Counted from the first letter of the stretch, positions 45,454 through 54,152 are shown. The stretch: 64,000 nucleotides of DNA from Desulfomarina profundi (GCF_019703855.1 NZ_AP024086.1:2686501-2750500); one strand, 5' to 3'. The notes: generated by a model from the letters alone, not told the origin. Numbers and translations are program-made.

Positions 45454-46110
45454 TCAATGATCACTATCCCATTCAGCTTTTACACGGGTGATAATTTTCT
45501 GGATCAGAGGCAGTTTTTCCGGTGCGCAGACTCCAATCAGGGGTTCTCCCTGCTCCACGGATACACCGGGTTGAAAGTAAATCGAATGGATCACGCCACG
45601 CTCGCCCGTATAATAAACCGGAGTATCCCTTTTCATCAGAGACATGGTGAAAACCTCATCACCCTGACCAATGGTCACCGATCGGGCTCCCTTCTTTTCA
45701 ATACGTGACTGGATATCCAGGGCAAAGAAGTATTTTGCTGTTTCCGGTGCTGGAAAGAGAGAGAGGACCTCTTTGAGAATATTTTCGATAATTTCCTTTT
45801 TCTTCATGGGATGTCTGATGGTCAGCAGCTTTGTTCCCGCTTCAACGAAACATCCATCAAGTTCCGTTGCAATTGTATCAACAGTCCCATTTATTTTCGC
45901 AGTTATTATCTTCGGATTTCTTTCCCTGTTGATCTCGTAAAGCGCTGTTCCGGGAATCTGTTTCCATTCACCGGCAGGGGCATCCACTTCCTGTCCCTCA
46001 CCAACCTTGAAGGTCACCCGACCGGTATGAACAGCATGAACATCAACATAGTCATACGGATCAGTTCTATATTTACTCAATAATTCATCAAAATCTAATT
46101 CATTCGACAT
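45454..46110 (-). CDS. Biotinyl/lipoyl-domain-like protein
   Basis: This is a 218-residue protein with two regions that resemble biotinyl/lipoyl hybrid-motif halves: TGRVTFKVGEGQEVDAPAGE (about residues 30-50) with ITAKINGTVDTIATELDGCF, and VIHSIYFQPGVSVEQGEPLI (about 180-200). The usual MKM-type biotinylation site is not seen at the expected hairpin, so it may be a structural relative. It lies beside birA on the same strand but is separated from it by a family A element. No other carboxylase genes are nearby, so the function is open. Confidence 0.55.
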   Translation of the reverse strand: MSNELDFDELLSKYRTDPYDYVDVHAVHTGRVTFKVGEGQEVDAPAGEWKQIPGTALYEINRERNPKIITAKINGTVDTIATELDGCFVEAGTKLLTIRHPMKKKEIIENILKEVLSLFPAPETAKYFFALDIQSRIEKKGARSVTIGQGDEVFTMSLMKRDTPVYYTGERGVIHSIYFQPGVSVEQGEPLIGVCAPEKLPLIQKIITRVKAEWDSDH

Positions 46111-46400
46111 AACTCATCCTGTTTTCACGCCATCAATGGCAAAAATAATTAATCTGCCCGATCCAGCATTTTCATCGATTTTCAATACTTCGATATAGTA
46201 TTAATCCTGCACTTCAGAGTTTTTCCCATCCTTCATGGTCCATAAAACCGATAAATACGGGATTGAAGTCTGGATTTTTCATGCAGTACTAAAGCATTAC
46301 GTTTATACTGAGATACTTCTTCCTTGACAAGATTTACTTTTACAACTGTCACAAACTACAAATCCTGCGACCAGTTACGGCACAACACCTTCTGACGACA
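46111..46400. other. Divergent intergenic region with a family E end fragment
   Basis: No gene is seen. CTACAAATCCTGCGACCAGT (46352-46371) with the following TAC matches the right end of repeat family E at 51800 and 57560. AATCCTGCACTTCAG near 46204 resembles a family A end. Confidence 0.4.
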
Positions 46401-48755
46401 ATGATAAAGAAAGCACTGCTCCTTTTCATCTTCCTTTTGACTCTACTGTGTTGTACCGTTCTCGGCCTCTTTTTTCTGCCATCTTTCACCGATATCTGGC
46501 TTATCCCGAGACTGACCGAAAATCTGCCCTTTGCCACCAGGGAAATCAACCTGCTGCGAATCTCACCATGGCAGCTTCACGGAACGGTCATTTTAGCCAA
46601 CGGGGAAGAGGACCGTGTTGTTCTTCCCGATGTCAGCCTCCATTTCAGCCCGACTGCACTCATAAACGGTGTAATTGACAGGATTGAGATTAATGGCGGA
46701 ACTATCCACATGCAAGAAAAAGAAGGAAAAAGCGGTGAAAAAACAGTGGCCGATTACCCTCTTCTCCTCCCCGCCATCTGTAAAAATCTTACGATAAAAA
46801 ACAGCACGGTTTTTCTGCACACTGAAAGCCGAACCGCTTTTTTCATGATAAACGGAACGGTGCAGACTCGCTTCAAATCCACTGATACTGGCAAAAAACA
46901 ACTTCAGGGACTACAGGCAGAAATTAACCTTGATGGCTTCCTGCCCCTGACCGCAGACATCCAGTTGAAAGAAAATCCAAAAGGATATGCCATCCACATC
47001 GCTGCCACTCTTCCCGATATCGACCGGGCGACCGTATCTGTTCCTTCTCTGCATGAATATTCTCCCAAAGGCAGCATGTTCCTGGAGGGCGATCTTGAAA
47101 CTGAAGGAATAACAAAAATCTCCATGGCCGAAATAAAAGCAACGTTTACGGGCCTGCATATTTCCCGGGAAAATGGTTCATTTGGCACCTCCCCGTCAGG
47201 TAAGCCGGTCATTCTCCATATACGGAAAAAAAAGAACAAAATTTTCAGCACCATCCAGGGAATCTTCTTTTCCGGGCCGGTCTCAGGATCTGTTGATTTC
47301 AGCGGAGAATTCGATTTATCAGATAATAGATTTTCAGGTTCCGCCCAGTCCCTGCTCCACTCTCCTGCCATTCCCCTGAAGATAACGTTTTCCGGCAGAC
47401 AGAAAAATCACGGTACAACCCTCAGGTTTACCGCAAAAACAGGTGCTCCTGCCAGGGACAAGGCTCGTTTCACCGTCAGCCCCCTCAATTTAGGCGGGAA
47501 CCTCACGCTCGAAGAAGGCCATATCAGCGGCAGAGTGCAGGGAACTGCAGGCAGCGTATTCATTGAGAGGGAAACAGAATTAAAAGACATCTCCTTTTCC
47601 ATTCCTGTACGCTTTCCCTTGTCGGAAAAAAAGAAATCATCGGGCAGTTTTTCAATCGATACTGTCAACTATAAAGACAACACGATTGCCGGTCTTGAAG
47701 GGACCCTTTCCTACAGCCGGAATAGTGCCGTTTTTGGCGTTGACGTTAGAGCTGCTTTTCAACCTGGCCTTTCCCTGCAATGTAGAGGGACAGTCACCCT
47801 TCCGGCATTTCTGAGGGGAGAATGTACCCTGCCGGAGACAGCGGTTGATTCGGCTTCACTCCCTTCCTTTATCGCCCTGCCGCCGGAAACGAGTTTCAGT
47901 GGAAGAATTCAGGCTGCAGCCCGTTTTGCAATAAAAAACTCCATTTTCTCAGGCAGAGCTCAAACCAGTCTGAGCAATGGCACACTTGTTCAGGGTGAAA
48001 CACGGCTGGAAGGTATCAATCTCAACATGACCCTGCCGGACCTTCCCCATGTTCGCAGCAGTCCCGGCCAACTCTGTACCATTGATGCCGTAACATTGGG
48101 AAAAATCAGCTTGAATAATGGTCGCATACGTTTCAGAATTGAGGACGATCAATCTGTTTTCATTGAAAAAGGAGGGTTCTCCTGGTGCGGCGGGCAGGTG
48201 GAAAGCAGTTCTTTTCGACTCTCCCGAACTGCTGAAAAACTGAAGACCACCCTCTACTGCGACCGACTCAAGTTTACTCAGCTCCTCGACCAGTTCGGTA
48301 TAAAGGACACGGAGGGAGAAGGATCCCTGAACGGGAAACTGCCGGTCATATTGTCAAAGACCGGTATTACCTTTGATAACGGTTTTCTCTTCTCCACCCC
48401 TGGCCACAGCGGTATTGTCCATTTCAACAATACTGGACAACTGCGTGAAAACATGCCGGGTATTGACCAGACACCATACCTTGATTACTCTATGCAGGCA
48501 CTGGAAAATTTTTCCTACAACTGGACCCGGCTGACATTCAACAGTGAAGCGGACGACCTGCTGATCAAAATGCAGCTTGACGGCAAACCTGCCACTCCCC
48601 TGCCGTTCGGTTATAAAAACGGCCGGATTATCTCCACAGAACAGGGGGCCGGACTGCAACACCCTGTACGGCTTGATTTGAATTTTCGCATCCCGCTTAC
48701 CGAACTTTTCCGGTACGGGAAGAACATGCAATCCATAATGGAGAATATGCAATGA
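46401..48755 (+). CDS. ydbH: YdbH-like AsmA-type intermembrane phospholipid-transport protein
   Basis: This is a 784-residue protein with an N-terminal membrane anchor (KKALLLFIFLLTLLCCTVLG) and a very long, mostly beta-strand periplasmic body, typical of the AsmA-like group. I name it YdbH because the next gene encodes a YnbE-like lipoprotein and the one after a YdbL-like protein, the order found in E. coli. Known work shows YdbH and YnbE form an intermembrane bridge that maintains outer-membrane lipid balance, with YdbL as partner. It overlaps ynbE by four bases. Confidence 0.8.
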   Translation: MIKKALLLFIFLLTLLCCTVLGLFFLPSFTDIWLIPRLTENLPFATREINLLRISPWQLHGTVILANGEEDRVVLPDVSLHFSPTALINGVIDRIEINGGTIHMQEKEGKSGEKTVADYPLLLPAICKNLTIKNSTVFLHTESRTAFFMINGTVQTRFKSTDTGKKQLQGLQAEINLDGFLPLTADIQLKENPKGYAIHIAATLPDIDRATVSVPSLHEYSPKGSMFLEGDLETEGITKISMAEIKATFTGLHISRENGSFGTSPSGKPVILHIRKKKNKIFSTIQGIFFSGPVSGSVDFSGEFDLSDNRFSGSAQSLLHSPAIPLKITFSGRQKNHGTTLRFTAKTGAPARDKARFTVSPLNLGGNLTLEEGHISGRVQGTAGSVFIERETELKDISFSIPVRFPLSEKKKSSGSFSIDTVNYKDNTIAGLEGTLSYSRNSAVFGVDVRAAFQPGLSLQCRGTVTLPAFLRGECTLPETAVDSASLPSFIALPPETSFSGRIQAAARFAIKNSIFSGRAQTSLSNGTLVQGETRLEGINLNMTLPDLPHVRSSPGQLCTIDAVTLGKISLNNGRIRFRIEDDQSVFIEKGGFSWCGGQVESSSFRLSRTAEKLKTTLYCDRLKFTQLLDQFGIKDTEGEGSLNGKLPVILSKTGITFDNGFLFSTPGHSGIVHFNNTGQLRENMPGIDQTPYLDYSMQALENFSYNWTRLTFNSEADDLLIKMQLDGKPATPLPFGYKNGRIISTEQGAGLQHPVRLDLNFRIPLTELFRYGKNMQSIMENMQ

Positions 48756-48952
48756 AAGCGCTTGCACTTTGTTATCTTTTTTTCTTCATTTTAACCGGAA
48801 CAACTCTTTTTACTTCGTGCACCAGGCATGAAGTGGAATTGAAACCGGTTGAAATCAAACCGATTCATATCACCATCGACATCAACGTCAAGGTCGATAA
48901 GGCATTGGATGACTTTTTCGGCGATCTTGACGAAGTTCAGGCCGAAGAATAA
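48752..48952 (+). CDS. ynbE: YnbE-like small lipoprotein
   Basis: This is a 66-residue protein. A lipobox-like TSC at residues 21-23 (signal ALCYLFFFILTGTTLFTSCT) is followed by a short conserved tail, EIKPIHITIDINVKVDKALD. That pattern is shared with YnbE, whose C-terminal strand extends the YdbH beta-structure at the outer membrane. It overlaps ydbH by four bases (ATGA) and is followed by ydbL. Confidence 0.8.
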   Translation: MKALALCYLFFFILTGTTLFTSCTRHEVELKPVEIKPIHITIDINVKVDKALDDFFGDLDEVQAEE

Positions 48953-48999
48953 ATCATATTAATGACAAGATACAAGAATGAGATCAAATGAGGCATACC

Positions 49000-49386
49000 A
49001 TGTTAAAAAAAATAACCGTTCTGTCCTTCTTCCTCTTCCTGCTGGCCCCGTTTTTCCTCACCCCTTCTCCCGCAGGCGCAACCAGCGTCAAAGAAGTCAA
49101 GGCCCGTATGATTGCACGGATCCCGACAATCAACAGTTTAAAGAACAAGGGAATTATCGGTGAAAACAACCAGGGATTCCTTGAATACAGAAGCGGCAGT
49201 AAAGTGCAGCAAAAACTGATCGATGCCGAAAACGCTGACAGGGCACTTGTCTACCGGGTTATCGGGAAAAAACAGGGAGCATCTCCTGCCCTGGTCGGCC
49301 AGCGTCGGGCAAAGCAGATTGCCCGGAAAGGCAAGGCCGGGCAATGGTTCCAGAAAGCTGACGGCAGCTGGTATAAAAAATCCTGA
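49000..49386 (+). CDS. ydbL: YdbL-like periplasmic protein (DUF1318)
   Basis: This is a 128-residue secreted protein. I prefer ATG 49000 (GAGG six bases upstream) over the in-frame ATG at 48988. The signal is KKITVLSFFLFLLAPFFL, with a GA site before TSVKEV. The DUF1318 core RMIARIPTINSLKNKGIIGE and QQKLIDAENADRALVYRVIG is clear. YdbL is the third partner of the YdbH-YnbE system. The end of the gene is 40 bases before cmoA. Confidence 0.85.
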   Translation: MLKKITVLSFFLFLLAPFFLTPSPAGATSVKEVKARMIARIPTINSLKNKGIIGENNQGFLEYRSGSKVQQKLIDAENADRALVYRVIGKKQGASPALVGQRRAKQIARKGKAGQWFQKADGSWYKKS

Positions 49387-49426
49387 CTATCAAATACCAG
49401 TGCCTTGCAGGCCGGAGAAATACCGC

Positions 49427-50167
49427 ATGAAAAAACATTCACCCAGGGACACACTTTTTCGAGTTGACTCCATCAATGAAGATTTTGTCTTCAACGAGCA
49501 TGTGGTGGAGGTCTTTGATGATATGCTGGACCGTTCAGTTCCCTTCTATGGAGAGGTGATCAGGTCCAGTGCCAGATTGCTGGACTGTTTTCTCCATTCC
49601 GGGGATACAGTTTATGACCTTGGCTGTGCCACTGGAACAACGTTGCTTGAATTTTCCAGAATCCTGGAAAGAAAGGGATTACATTTTATCGGTATCGACA
49701 ATTCCGCCGCCATGCTCGATAAGGCCCGACTCAAAGCAAAAATCTATTCAAAAGAAGACAGCCTTGACTTTCTGAAAGAAGATATCACAACAATTCATCA
49801 CCCGGGTACAGGAGCCTTTATTGTCAACTATACCATGCAGTTCATCCGACCTCTGAAACGCGAAGAATTTGTACAACGGATCTATTCCAACCTCAGGCCC
49901 GGGGGCATTCTCCTGCTCAGTGAAAAAGTAATCAGCCACGATCGCCGTATTAACCGGGAATATATTGACATCTATCATGCCTTCAAACGTTCCAGGGGAT
50001 ATTCCGAGCTTGAAATTGCCAAAAAGCGCGAAGCCCTGGAGAACATCCTGATCCCTTTTTCCATAGATGAAAACAGGGCGCTGCTTTCCAATTGTGGTTT
50101 CCAATCGGTGGAAACCTATTTTCAATGGTTCAACTTTGCCTCTTTCATAGCTGTTAAACCAGCCTGA
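49427..50167 (+). CDS. cmoA: Carboxy-SAM synthase CmoA
   Basis: This is a 246-residue SAM-dependent enzyme. The frame is open from 49223, but ATG 49427 follows GGAGAAA and starts the family sequence KHSPRDTLFRVDSINEDF. Motif I is VYDLGCATGTTLLEFSRIL, and FNEHVVEVFDDMLDRSVPFY is characteristic of CmoA. It converts prephenate and SAM to carboxy-SAM, which CmoB uses for wobble-uridine modification. cmoB starts six bases after it. Confidence 0.93.
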   Translation: MKKHSPRDTLFRVDSINEDFVFNEHVVEVFDDMLDRSVPFYGEVIRSSARLLDCFLHSGDTVYDLGCATGTTLLEFSRILERKGLHFIGIDNSAAMLDKARLKAKIYSKEDSLDFLKEDITTIHHPGTGAFIVNYTMQFIRPLKREEFVQRIYSNLRPGGILLLSEKVISHDRRINREYIDIYHAFKRSRGYSELEIAKKREALENILIPFSIDENRALLSNCGFQSVETYFQWFNFASFIAVKPA

Positions 50168-50173
50168 TTTCCC

Positions 50174-51133
50174 ATGAATTACCTGTCCTTTCTTCCCTCT
50201 TCAGCCCATTTTGACGCAATTTCGGAACTCCACCAGTCACGTCAGAACTGGGTCAACCAACAGAAAAAAGGGTTTCTCCGCTACCGTAACCCCTACCTTG
50301 AGCTTTCACAGTTCCATGCAGACCACGTGGACTGCGACAATGAAATCGTAACCATCGGCTCGTCAGCTGAAATTGACGATACCGCGCGTCAGAAAATACG
50401 GCTGGCCCTGCAGGATTTCATGCCCTGGCGCAAAGGCCCTTTCTCCATTTTCGGCATTGACGTGGACGCGGAATGGCGAAGCGAAAGAAAATGGCGGAGA
50501 ATAGTTCCAGAGCTTCCCGATTTAAACGGGAAAATTGTGGGGGATATCGGCTGCAACAACGGCTACTACATGTTCCGCATGGTGCCGCACAAACCACAAC
50601 TGGTCCTGGGCCTTGAGCCGTCCGTACAGCACTACTACTGCTTTAAGGCTCTGAACAGCATGGCCGGCTGTGACCAGCTCGACATCGACCTGCTGGGAGT
50701 TGAACATCTCCCCTTTTTCGAATCCTGTTTCGATGTGATTTTTCTCCTGGGCATTATTTACCACCGCCCCTCCCCCATTGACACCCTGAGGGATATCCTT
50801 ACTGCCCTGCAACCGGGTGGAACACTCATCCTGGAATCACAGGCCATCCCCGGAGACGAACCGATGGCTCTTTTCCCTGAAAAAACGTACGCAAAGGTTC
50901 CAGGCACCTATTTTGTCCCTACAGCAACCTGTCTTCGAAACTGGATGGACAAAGCGGGATTCAGAGATATCAAAGTTTTCTGTTCGCATCCCATGTCCAG
51001 CGAAGAACAGCGACAGACCGAATGGATGGTTTTTGAATCCTTTGCAGATTTCATCAGGCCGGACAACCCGGAGCTTACCGTGGAAGGTTATCCTGCACCA
51101 CTTCGTATTTTTTTCAAAGGCAAAAAGAGGTAA
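50174..51133 (+). CDS. cmoB: tRNA U34 carboxymethyltransferase CmoB
   Basis: This is a 319-residue enzyme transferring the carboxymethyl group from carboxy-SAM to 5-hydroxyuridine at tRNA position 34, giving cmo5U. The N-terminal FMPWRKGPFSIFGIDVDAEW, motif VGDIGCNNGYYMFRMV and GIIYHRPSPIDTLRDI are family signatures. Pairing with cmoA confirms the pathway. The stop lies seven bases from the end of a convergent methyltransferase gene. Confidence 0.93.
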   Translation: MNYLSFLPSSAHFDAISELHQSRQNWVNQQKKGFLRYRNPYLELSQFHADHVDCDNEIVTIGSSAEIDDTARQKIRLALQDFMPWRKGPFSIFGIDVDAEWRSERKWRRIVPELPDLNGKIVGDIGCNNGYYMFRMVPHKPQLVLGLEPSVQHYYCFKALNSMAGCDQLDIDLLGVEHLPFFESCFDVIFLLGIIYHRPSPIDTLRDILTALQPGGTLILESQAIPGDEPMALFPEKTYAKVPGTYFVPTATCLRNWMDKAGFRDIKVFCSHPMSSEEQRQTEWMVFESFADFIRPDNPELTVEGYPAPLRIFFKGKKR

Positions 51134-51139
51134 GAGCTG

Positions 51140-51724
51140 TTATTCAGCTGCGGGCAGTAACTGAAAAATGGTGTTGAAATCCCCCTCAACCTCCTTCACA
51201 TCAAGAAATCCGGCTGATTTGAGCTGCCTGATAACAGTTGACGTGCTGACACGGTGATCCAGCGGCGGCCCTTGCTCACAGGCTTTGCTGTCCTTTTCCC
51301 AGTCAATAATTACAAGTTTACAACCCGACCGGAGAACCCTCCTGATCTCTGCCAGCAATGGCCCCGGTGGGGTCAATTCATGATAGAGCGCTATAAGCCA
51401 GATTCCGTCAACACTGCTGTCTGTGAAGGAAAGTTCATCCCTGTCCATCAGTTCTGGATAGACAATGCCGTCTTTTGGCAGAGTTTTTTTCATCTCTGAT
51501 ACCATGATCGGTTCAATATCCAGGGCAACGACCTTTACGTCGGGACCTGCATAACCGGCGATTTCACGGGTCAGGTATCCTGTTCCGGCACCAATATCCA
51601 GATATAGAGTGCCATCTGCAGAACTGACCAGTTCCCAGACAAGATGAGGTGGAATCCATCTCAATCTTTCAGGATTATTAAGCTTCTTTCTCTTGGCCGG
51701 ATCAAATTTTTTTGCTGATGTCAT
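51140..51724 (-). CDS. Class I SAM-dependent methyltransferase, target unknown
   Basis: This is a 194-residue methyltransferase with motif I LYLDIGAGTGYLTREIAGYA, VKVVALDIEPIMVSEMKKTL and VDGIWLIALYHELTPPGPLL. The opening FDPAKRKKLNNPERLRWIPP is a recurrent start of small UbiE/COQ5-like methyltransferases in this group, but the substrate cannot be deduced. It is convergent with cmoB. Repeat family E and C pieces lie upstream. Confidence 0.75.
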   Translation of the reverse strand: MTSAKKFDPAKRKKLNNPERLRWIPPHLVWELVSSADGTLYLDIGAGTGYLTREIAGYAGPDVKVVALDIEPIMVSEMKKTLPKDGIVYPELMDRDELSFTDSSVDGIWLIALYHELTPPGPLLAEIRRVLRSGCKLVIIDWEKDSKACEQGPPLDHRVSTSTVIRQLKSAGFLDVKEVEGDFNTIFQLLPAAE

Positions 51725-51756
51725 AATCAGTCACTCCTTTTTACGTAAATGATCAA

Positions 51757-51828
51757 AGGTGCCCCAGACTCACTTACAGGTTTAATTTTGAATGAAAACA
51801 CAGAGTTACAAATCCTGTGACCAGTTAC
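51757..51828 (+). repeat. Repeat family E, copy 1
   Basis: It reads AGGTGCCCCAGACTCACTTA to AAATCCTGTGACCAGTTAC, including the block GAAAACACAGAGTTACAAAT. The same arrangement recurs at 57517-57588 and in part at 32298 and 46352. It lies between genes with no coding capacity. Confidence 0.65.
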
Positions 51829-51879
51829 TTTTTTCTGTTCGTTCTATACTCCCAAACCACTCCTGGTTCAGATTAGCCC

Positions 51880-51990
51880 GTGCCTGGCCGAAAATGAGTT
51901 TTTTTGTTTGAGTCCGGGTAAGCGTCAATTCCGAAAATTTTGTACCTGACACCGCCTGAACTGATGAGATAAACGGGTTACACAACTTCT
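51880..51990 (+). repeat. Mosaic of repeat family C and B fragments
   Basis: GCCTGGCCGAAAATGAGTTT resembles the family C left end. TACCTGACACCGCCTGAACT at about 51943 matches the family B right module, also seen near 41050. This looks like nested or decayed insertions. Confidence 0.5.
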
Positions 51991-52134
51991 TTTCCAAAGA
52001 TACAACTATTATCCCGAAAATAGTTTGTTGTATACCTGAATCAGTTTCAACAGAAAACAAATTCAATGCAAAAGTTGTCATTCAGGCAGATTATGGTATA
52101 CACTTCAGGGAATATTGAAAACCGTCAACCATAA

Positions 52135-52370
52135 CCCGCATTTCTCATCAGTCCAGGCGGCGTCAGGGTCAAAGTTCTCGGAGTCTTCGCTTACCGGGCA
52201 GTGAATTATAGTGATCTATATTTACTGCCGAAATACTGTAGAAGATGGCGTCGCCTGGGCTGACCTTGGGTGAACATTGTGTAAATTTTGTTCTATTACT
52301 GATAGTTGTCCAATTATTTGTAATCTACAGTTATTCTCAAAATTGACATAATGTTCATGAGAAATGCGGG
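52135..52370 (-). mobile_element. Non-autonomous repeat family B, complete copy (236 bp)
   Basis: The ends CCCGCATTTCTCAT and ATGAGAAATGCGGG are perfect 14-bp inverted repeats. The 4-mer ATAA flanks both sides (52131-52134 and 52371-52374), consistent with a target duplication. Positions 52201-52370 are the reverse complement of the 7243 copy. No protein-coding capacity is seen. Confidence 0.85.
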
Positions 52371-52438
52371 ATAAGGCAGGCAACAGGAAAAACAGAGCAA
52401 TTATTTCCACAATACAAAAAAATACCAGGAGTTAATAC

Positions 52439-52987
52439 ATGGACAAACATAATTGTACCCTCTACAGCAGCGGCCTGAAGGGCGCCGAAGCCACCTTTGG
52501 AGAAGAAGCAGAAAAAATCGGAGTAAAAGAAGTTGTATACTCCTTTGAAGGACATAAACTGTCCCGGGAAAAAAATGTCATAGTTCTCAGCCAGGACGAA
52601 CTCGAGCGGGGCGATATCAGCATGGAACTGGCTTCCAGGATGCTGAACCGCACCTACTACGAAACGGACAAAATCAGAAAGGTTCTGCAGACCATTTTTC
52701 ATATGGTCAACAGTGGTCATCAGGTTTTTGTGGTCGGTTCCATCCAGGAGGACGGTTCCGTAAAAGGTGGAACCGGCTGGGCTGTCGAACTGGCCAAGAT
52801 GTTCAACCGCCCCCTTCATGTCTTTGATCAACCGCAGAAAAAATGGTTCACCTGGCGGGCCGGCAGCTGGCAGGAAGACAGCCCGAAAATAGAATACGAT
52901 ACTTTTGTCGGCTCCGGTACACGCTATCTCAGTGATGCCGGCCGTGAAGCCATTGGCAGACTCTTTGCTGATTCCTTCCCCGAATAG
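52439..52987 (+). CDS. Conserved protein with a SLOG/Rossmann-like pattern, function unknown
   Basis: This is a 182-residue cytoplasmic protein. It opens CTLYSSGLKGAEATFGEEAE, and GHQVFVVGSIQEDGSVKGGTGWAVELAKM has the glycine-rich nucleotide-loop look of the SLOG/LOG (DprA-like) superfamily. The FDQPQKKWFTWR segment is strongly conserved in homologues I recall, which are unnamed. Its start follows CAGGAG by a few bases. It sits among repeats, with a family B copy 69 bases upstream and a hairpin element just after its stop. Function is open. Confidence 0.6.
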   Translation: MDKHNCTLYSSGLKGAEATFGEEAEKIGVKEVVYSFEGHKLSREKNVIVLSQDELERGDISMELASRMLNRTYYETDKIRKVLQTIFHMVNSGHQVFVVGSIQEDGSVKGGTGWAVELAKMFNRPLHVFDQPQKKWFTWRAGSWQEDSPKIEYDTFVGSGTRYLSDAGREAIGRLFADSFPE

Positions 52988-52992
52988 AGAAC

Positions 52993-53166
52993 AAGCTTGA
53001 TGATCTCGTAAAAAGTCGTTCAACGTTCCCATATGGACTCTGGAAAAACTCCGATATACAAGGCGTGGCGGTGTCGTGTAAGCGCAGGCGTACATATGGT
53101 ACGTCGAGCATTACACGATCACCCCACAACGCAGTAGATCGGAGTTTTTACGAGTCCATCAAGCTT
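52993..53166. mobile_element. Hairpin-type inverted-repeat element (174 bp)
   Basis: AAGCTTGATG and CTCGTAAAAA at the left are the reverse complement of TTTTTACGAG and CATCAAGCTT at the right, giving about 22 bp of end pairing. The middle is GC-richer and not obviously coding. Similar hairpins starting GATGGACTCGTAAAAA are familiar in deltaproteobacterial intergenic DNA. It begins six bases after the stop of the upstream gene and could also act as a transcript 3' end. Confidence 0.65.
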
Positions 53167-53289
53167 TATTCACTTTTTTACAGGCAAGGCAGGGCATATC
53201 AGTTGTTCTGTCTTGTTTGAAAAAAATGCCGAAATTTCCCCTCTTTATTTTTCTGCATTCCTCTCCTGCCAATCCTCATCATCACTTCT

Positions 53290-53342
53290 GTAACTGATCA
53301 CAGGGCAGGCAACCTCGTTGCATCAATTATTGTATTTGTAAC
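53290..53342 (-). repeat. Repeat family F, copy 2 (53 bp)
   Basis: The reverse complement is nearly identical to 14449-14501. It runs GTTACAAATACAATAATTGA to CTGATCAGTTAC-like ends, so both copies share the same boundaries. Confidence 0.7.
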
Positions 53343-53440
53343 CTGTTACCCACTTCTTATCTGCAGATTTCCAAAAATAAAAACATGCAATCAATATCAC
53401 ACAGTGGTACAATAGAGACTTACCTCTATACCAACCCGTA

Positions 53441-53532
53441 TTTCTGGACTGACCTCCGGGGGACAATTGTGTTTATTTGAGCACAGTACCAATCATATCA
53501 ACATGAGCACTATGTTCATGAAAAATGCGGGC
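53441..53532 (+). repeat. Repeat family B, internally deleted copy
   Basis: CCCGTATTTCTGGACTGACC at the left and TGTTCATGAAAAATGCGGG at the right match family B ends with the middle missing. It lies 28 bases before the rhodanese-like gene. Confidence 0.55.
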
Positions 53533-53559
53533 TGATCGTTTTTTTTTGGGAGCAGCACC

Positions 53560-53991
53560 ATGAGAAAGGCCGTCTTCGTACTCACTGTACTTGGAATTCT
53601 GACAGCAGGGACTGTTTTTGCCAGGCAAACTTACAATTATATCAATAGCAAGTCCCTGCTTGAAATACTGGACACAGGAAATTCTGCGCAACTGGTGGAT
53701 ATTCAAAAAAAAAAATGACTACCTGATGCATCATTTCTCCCATTCCGTCCAAACCGCAGCTTATCCTGTCAAATCAGAACTGGACAAAAAACGTCTTGCA
53801 CCTGTAATCAGCAAATTACAGCAGACTGACGGCCGGATTATTATTGTCGGTCCCGGGGAAAAGGTGCTGCCAAAAGAGCATTCAGATATTTAACAACTCG
53901 AGGCATTTCTCCGGAACGGATTGCCATCCTTGAAAAAGGTATACGCGGCTGGCCGAAACCCGAACTGCTGCTGGACACCTACGGTCACTGA
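53560..53991 (+). CDS. Rhodanese-like secreted protein with no active-site cysteine, doubly frameshifted
   Basis: Starting at ATG 53560 (GGGAG upstream), the frame encodes a signal peptide (KAVFVLTVLGILTAGTVFAR) and NSKSLLEILDTGNSAQLVDI. It shifts at the A11 run 53705-53715 and again at the G4 run 53855-53858. Removing one A and adding one G gives a 143-residue rhodanese fold ending FRYLTTRGISPERIAILEKG and GWPKPEL. Where active rhodaneses have the Cys loop, the repaired sequence reads VGPGGKGAAKRA, so it should be catalytically inactive. Either a decaying gene or another victim of homopolymer errors is possible. Confidence 0.55.
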
Positions 53992-54152
53992 AACAACACA
54001 TAATCTGTTCCGGCGGAACAGAAAAGATACCCGGTCCATGAACCTGTCCGTCCAGGCAGGGCCATTTTCTTTATTATTTAGGCAGTAAACTTCTTGCCAT
54101 AGTTTACCGCCAGGTCATTACAGAAGATGGCATCGCCTGGAATGACTTCGGG

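Noticed and set aside
49223-49426. Longer cmoA start
   Set aside because: The extra 68 codons overlap ydbL in another frame, and the ATG at 49427 has a ribosome-binding site and the conserved N-terminus.
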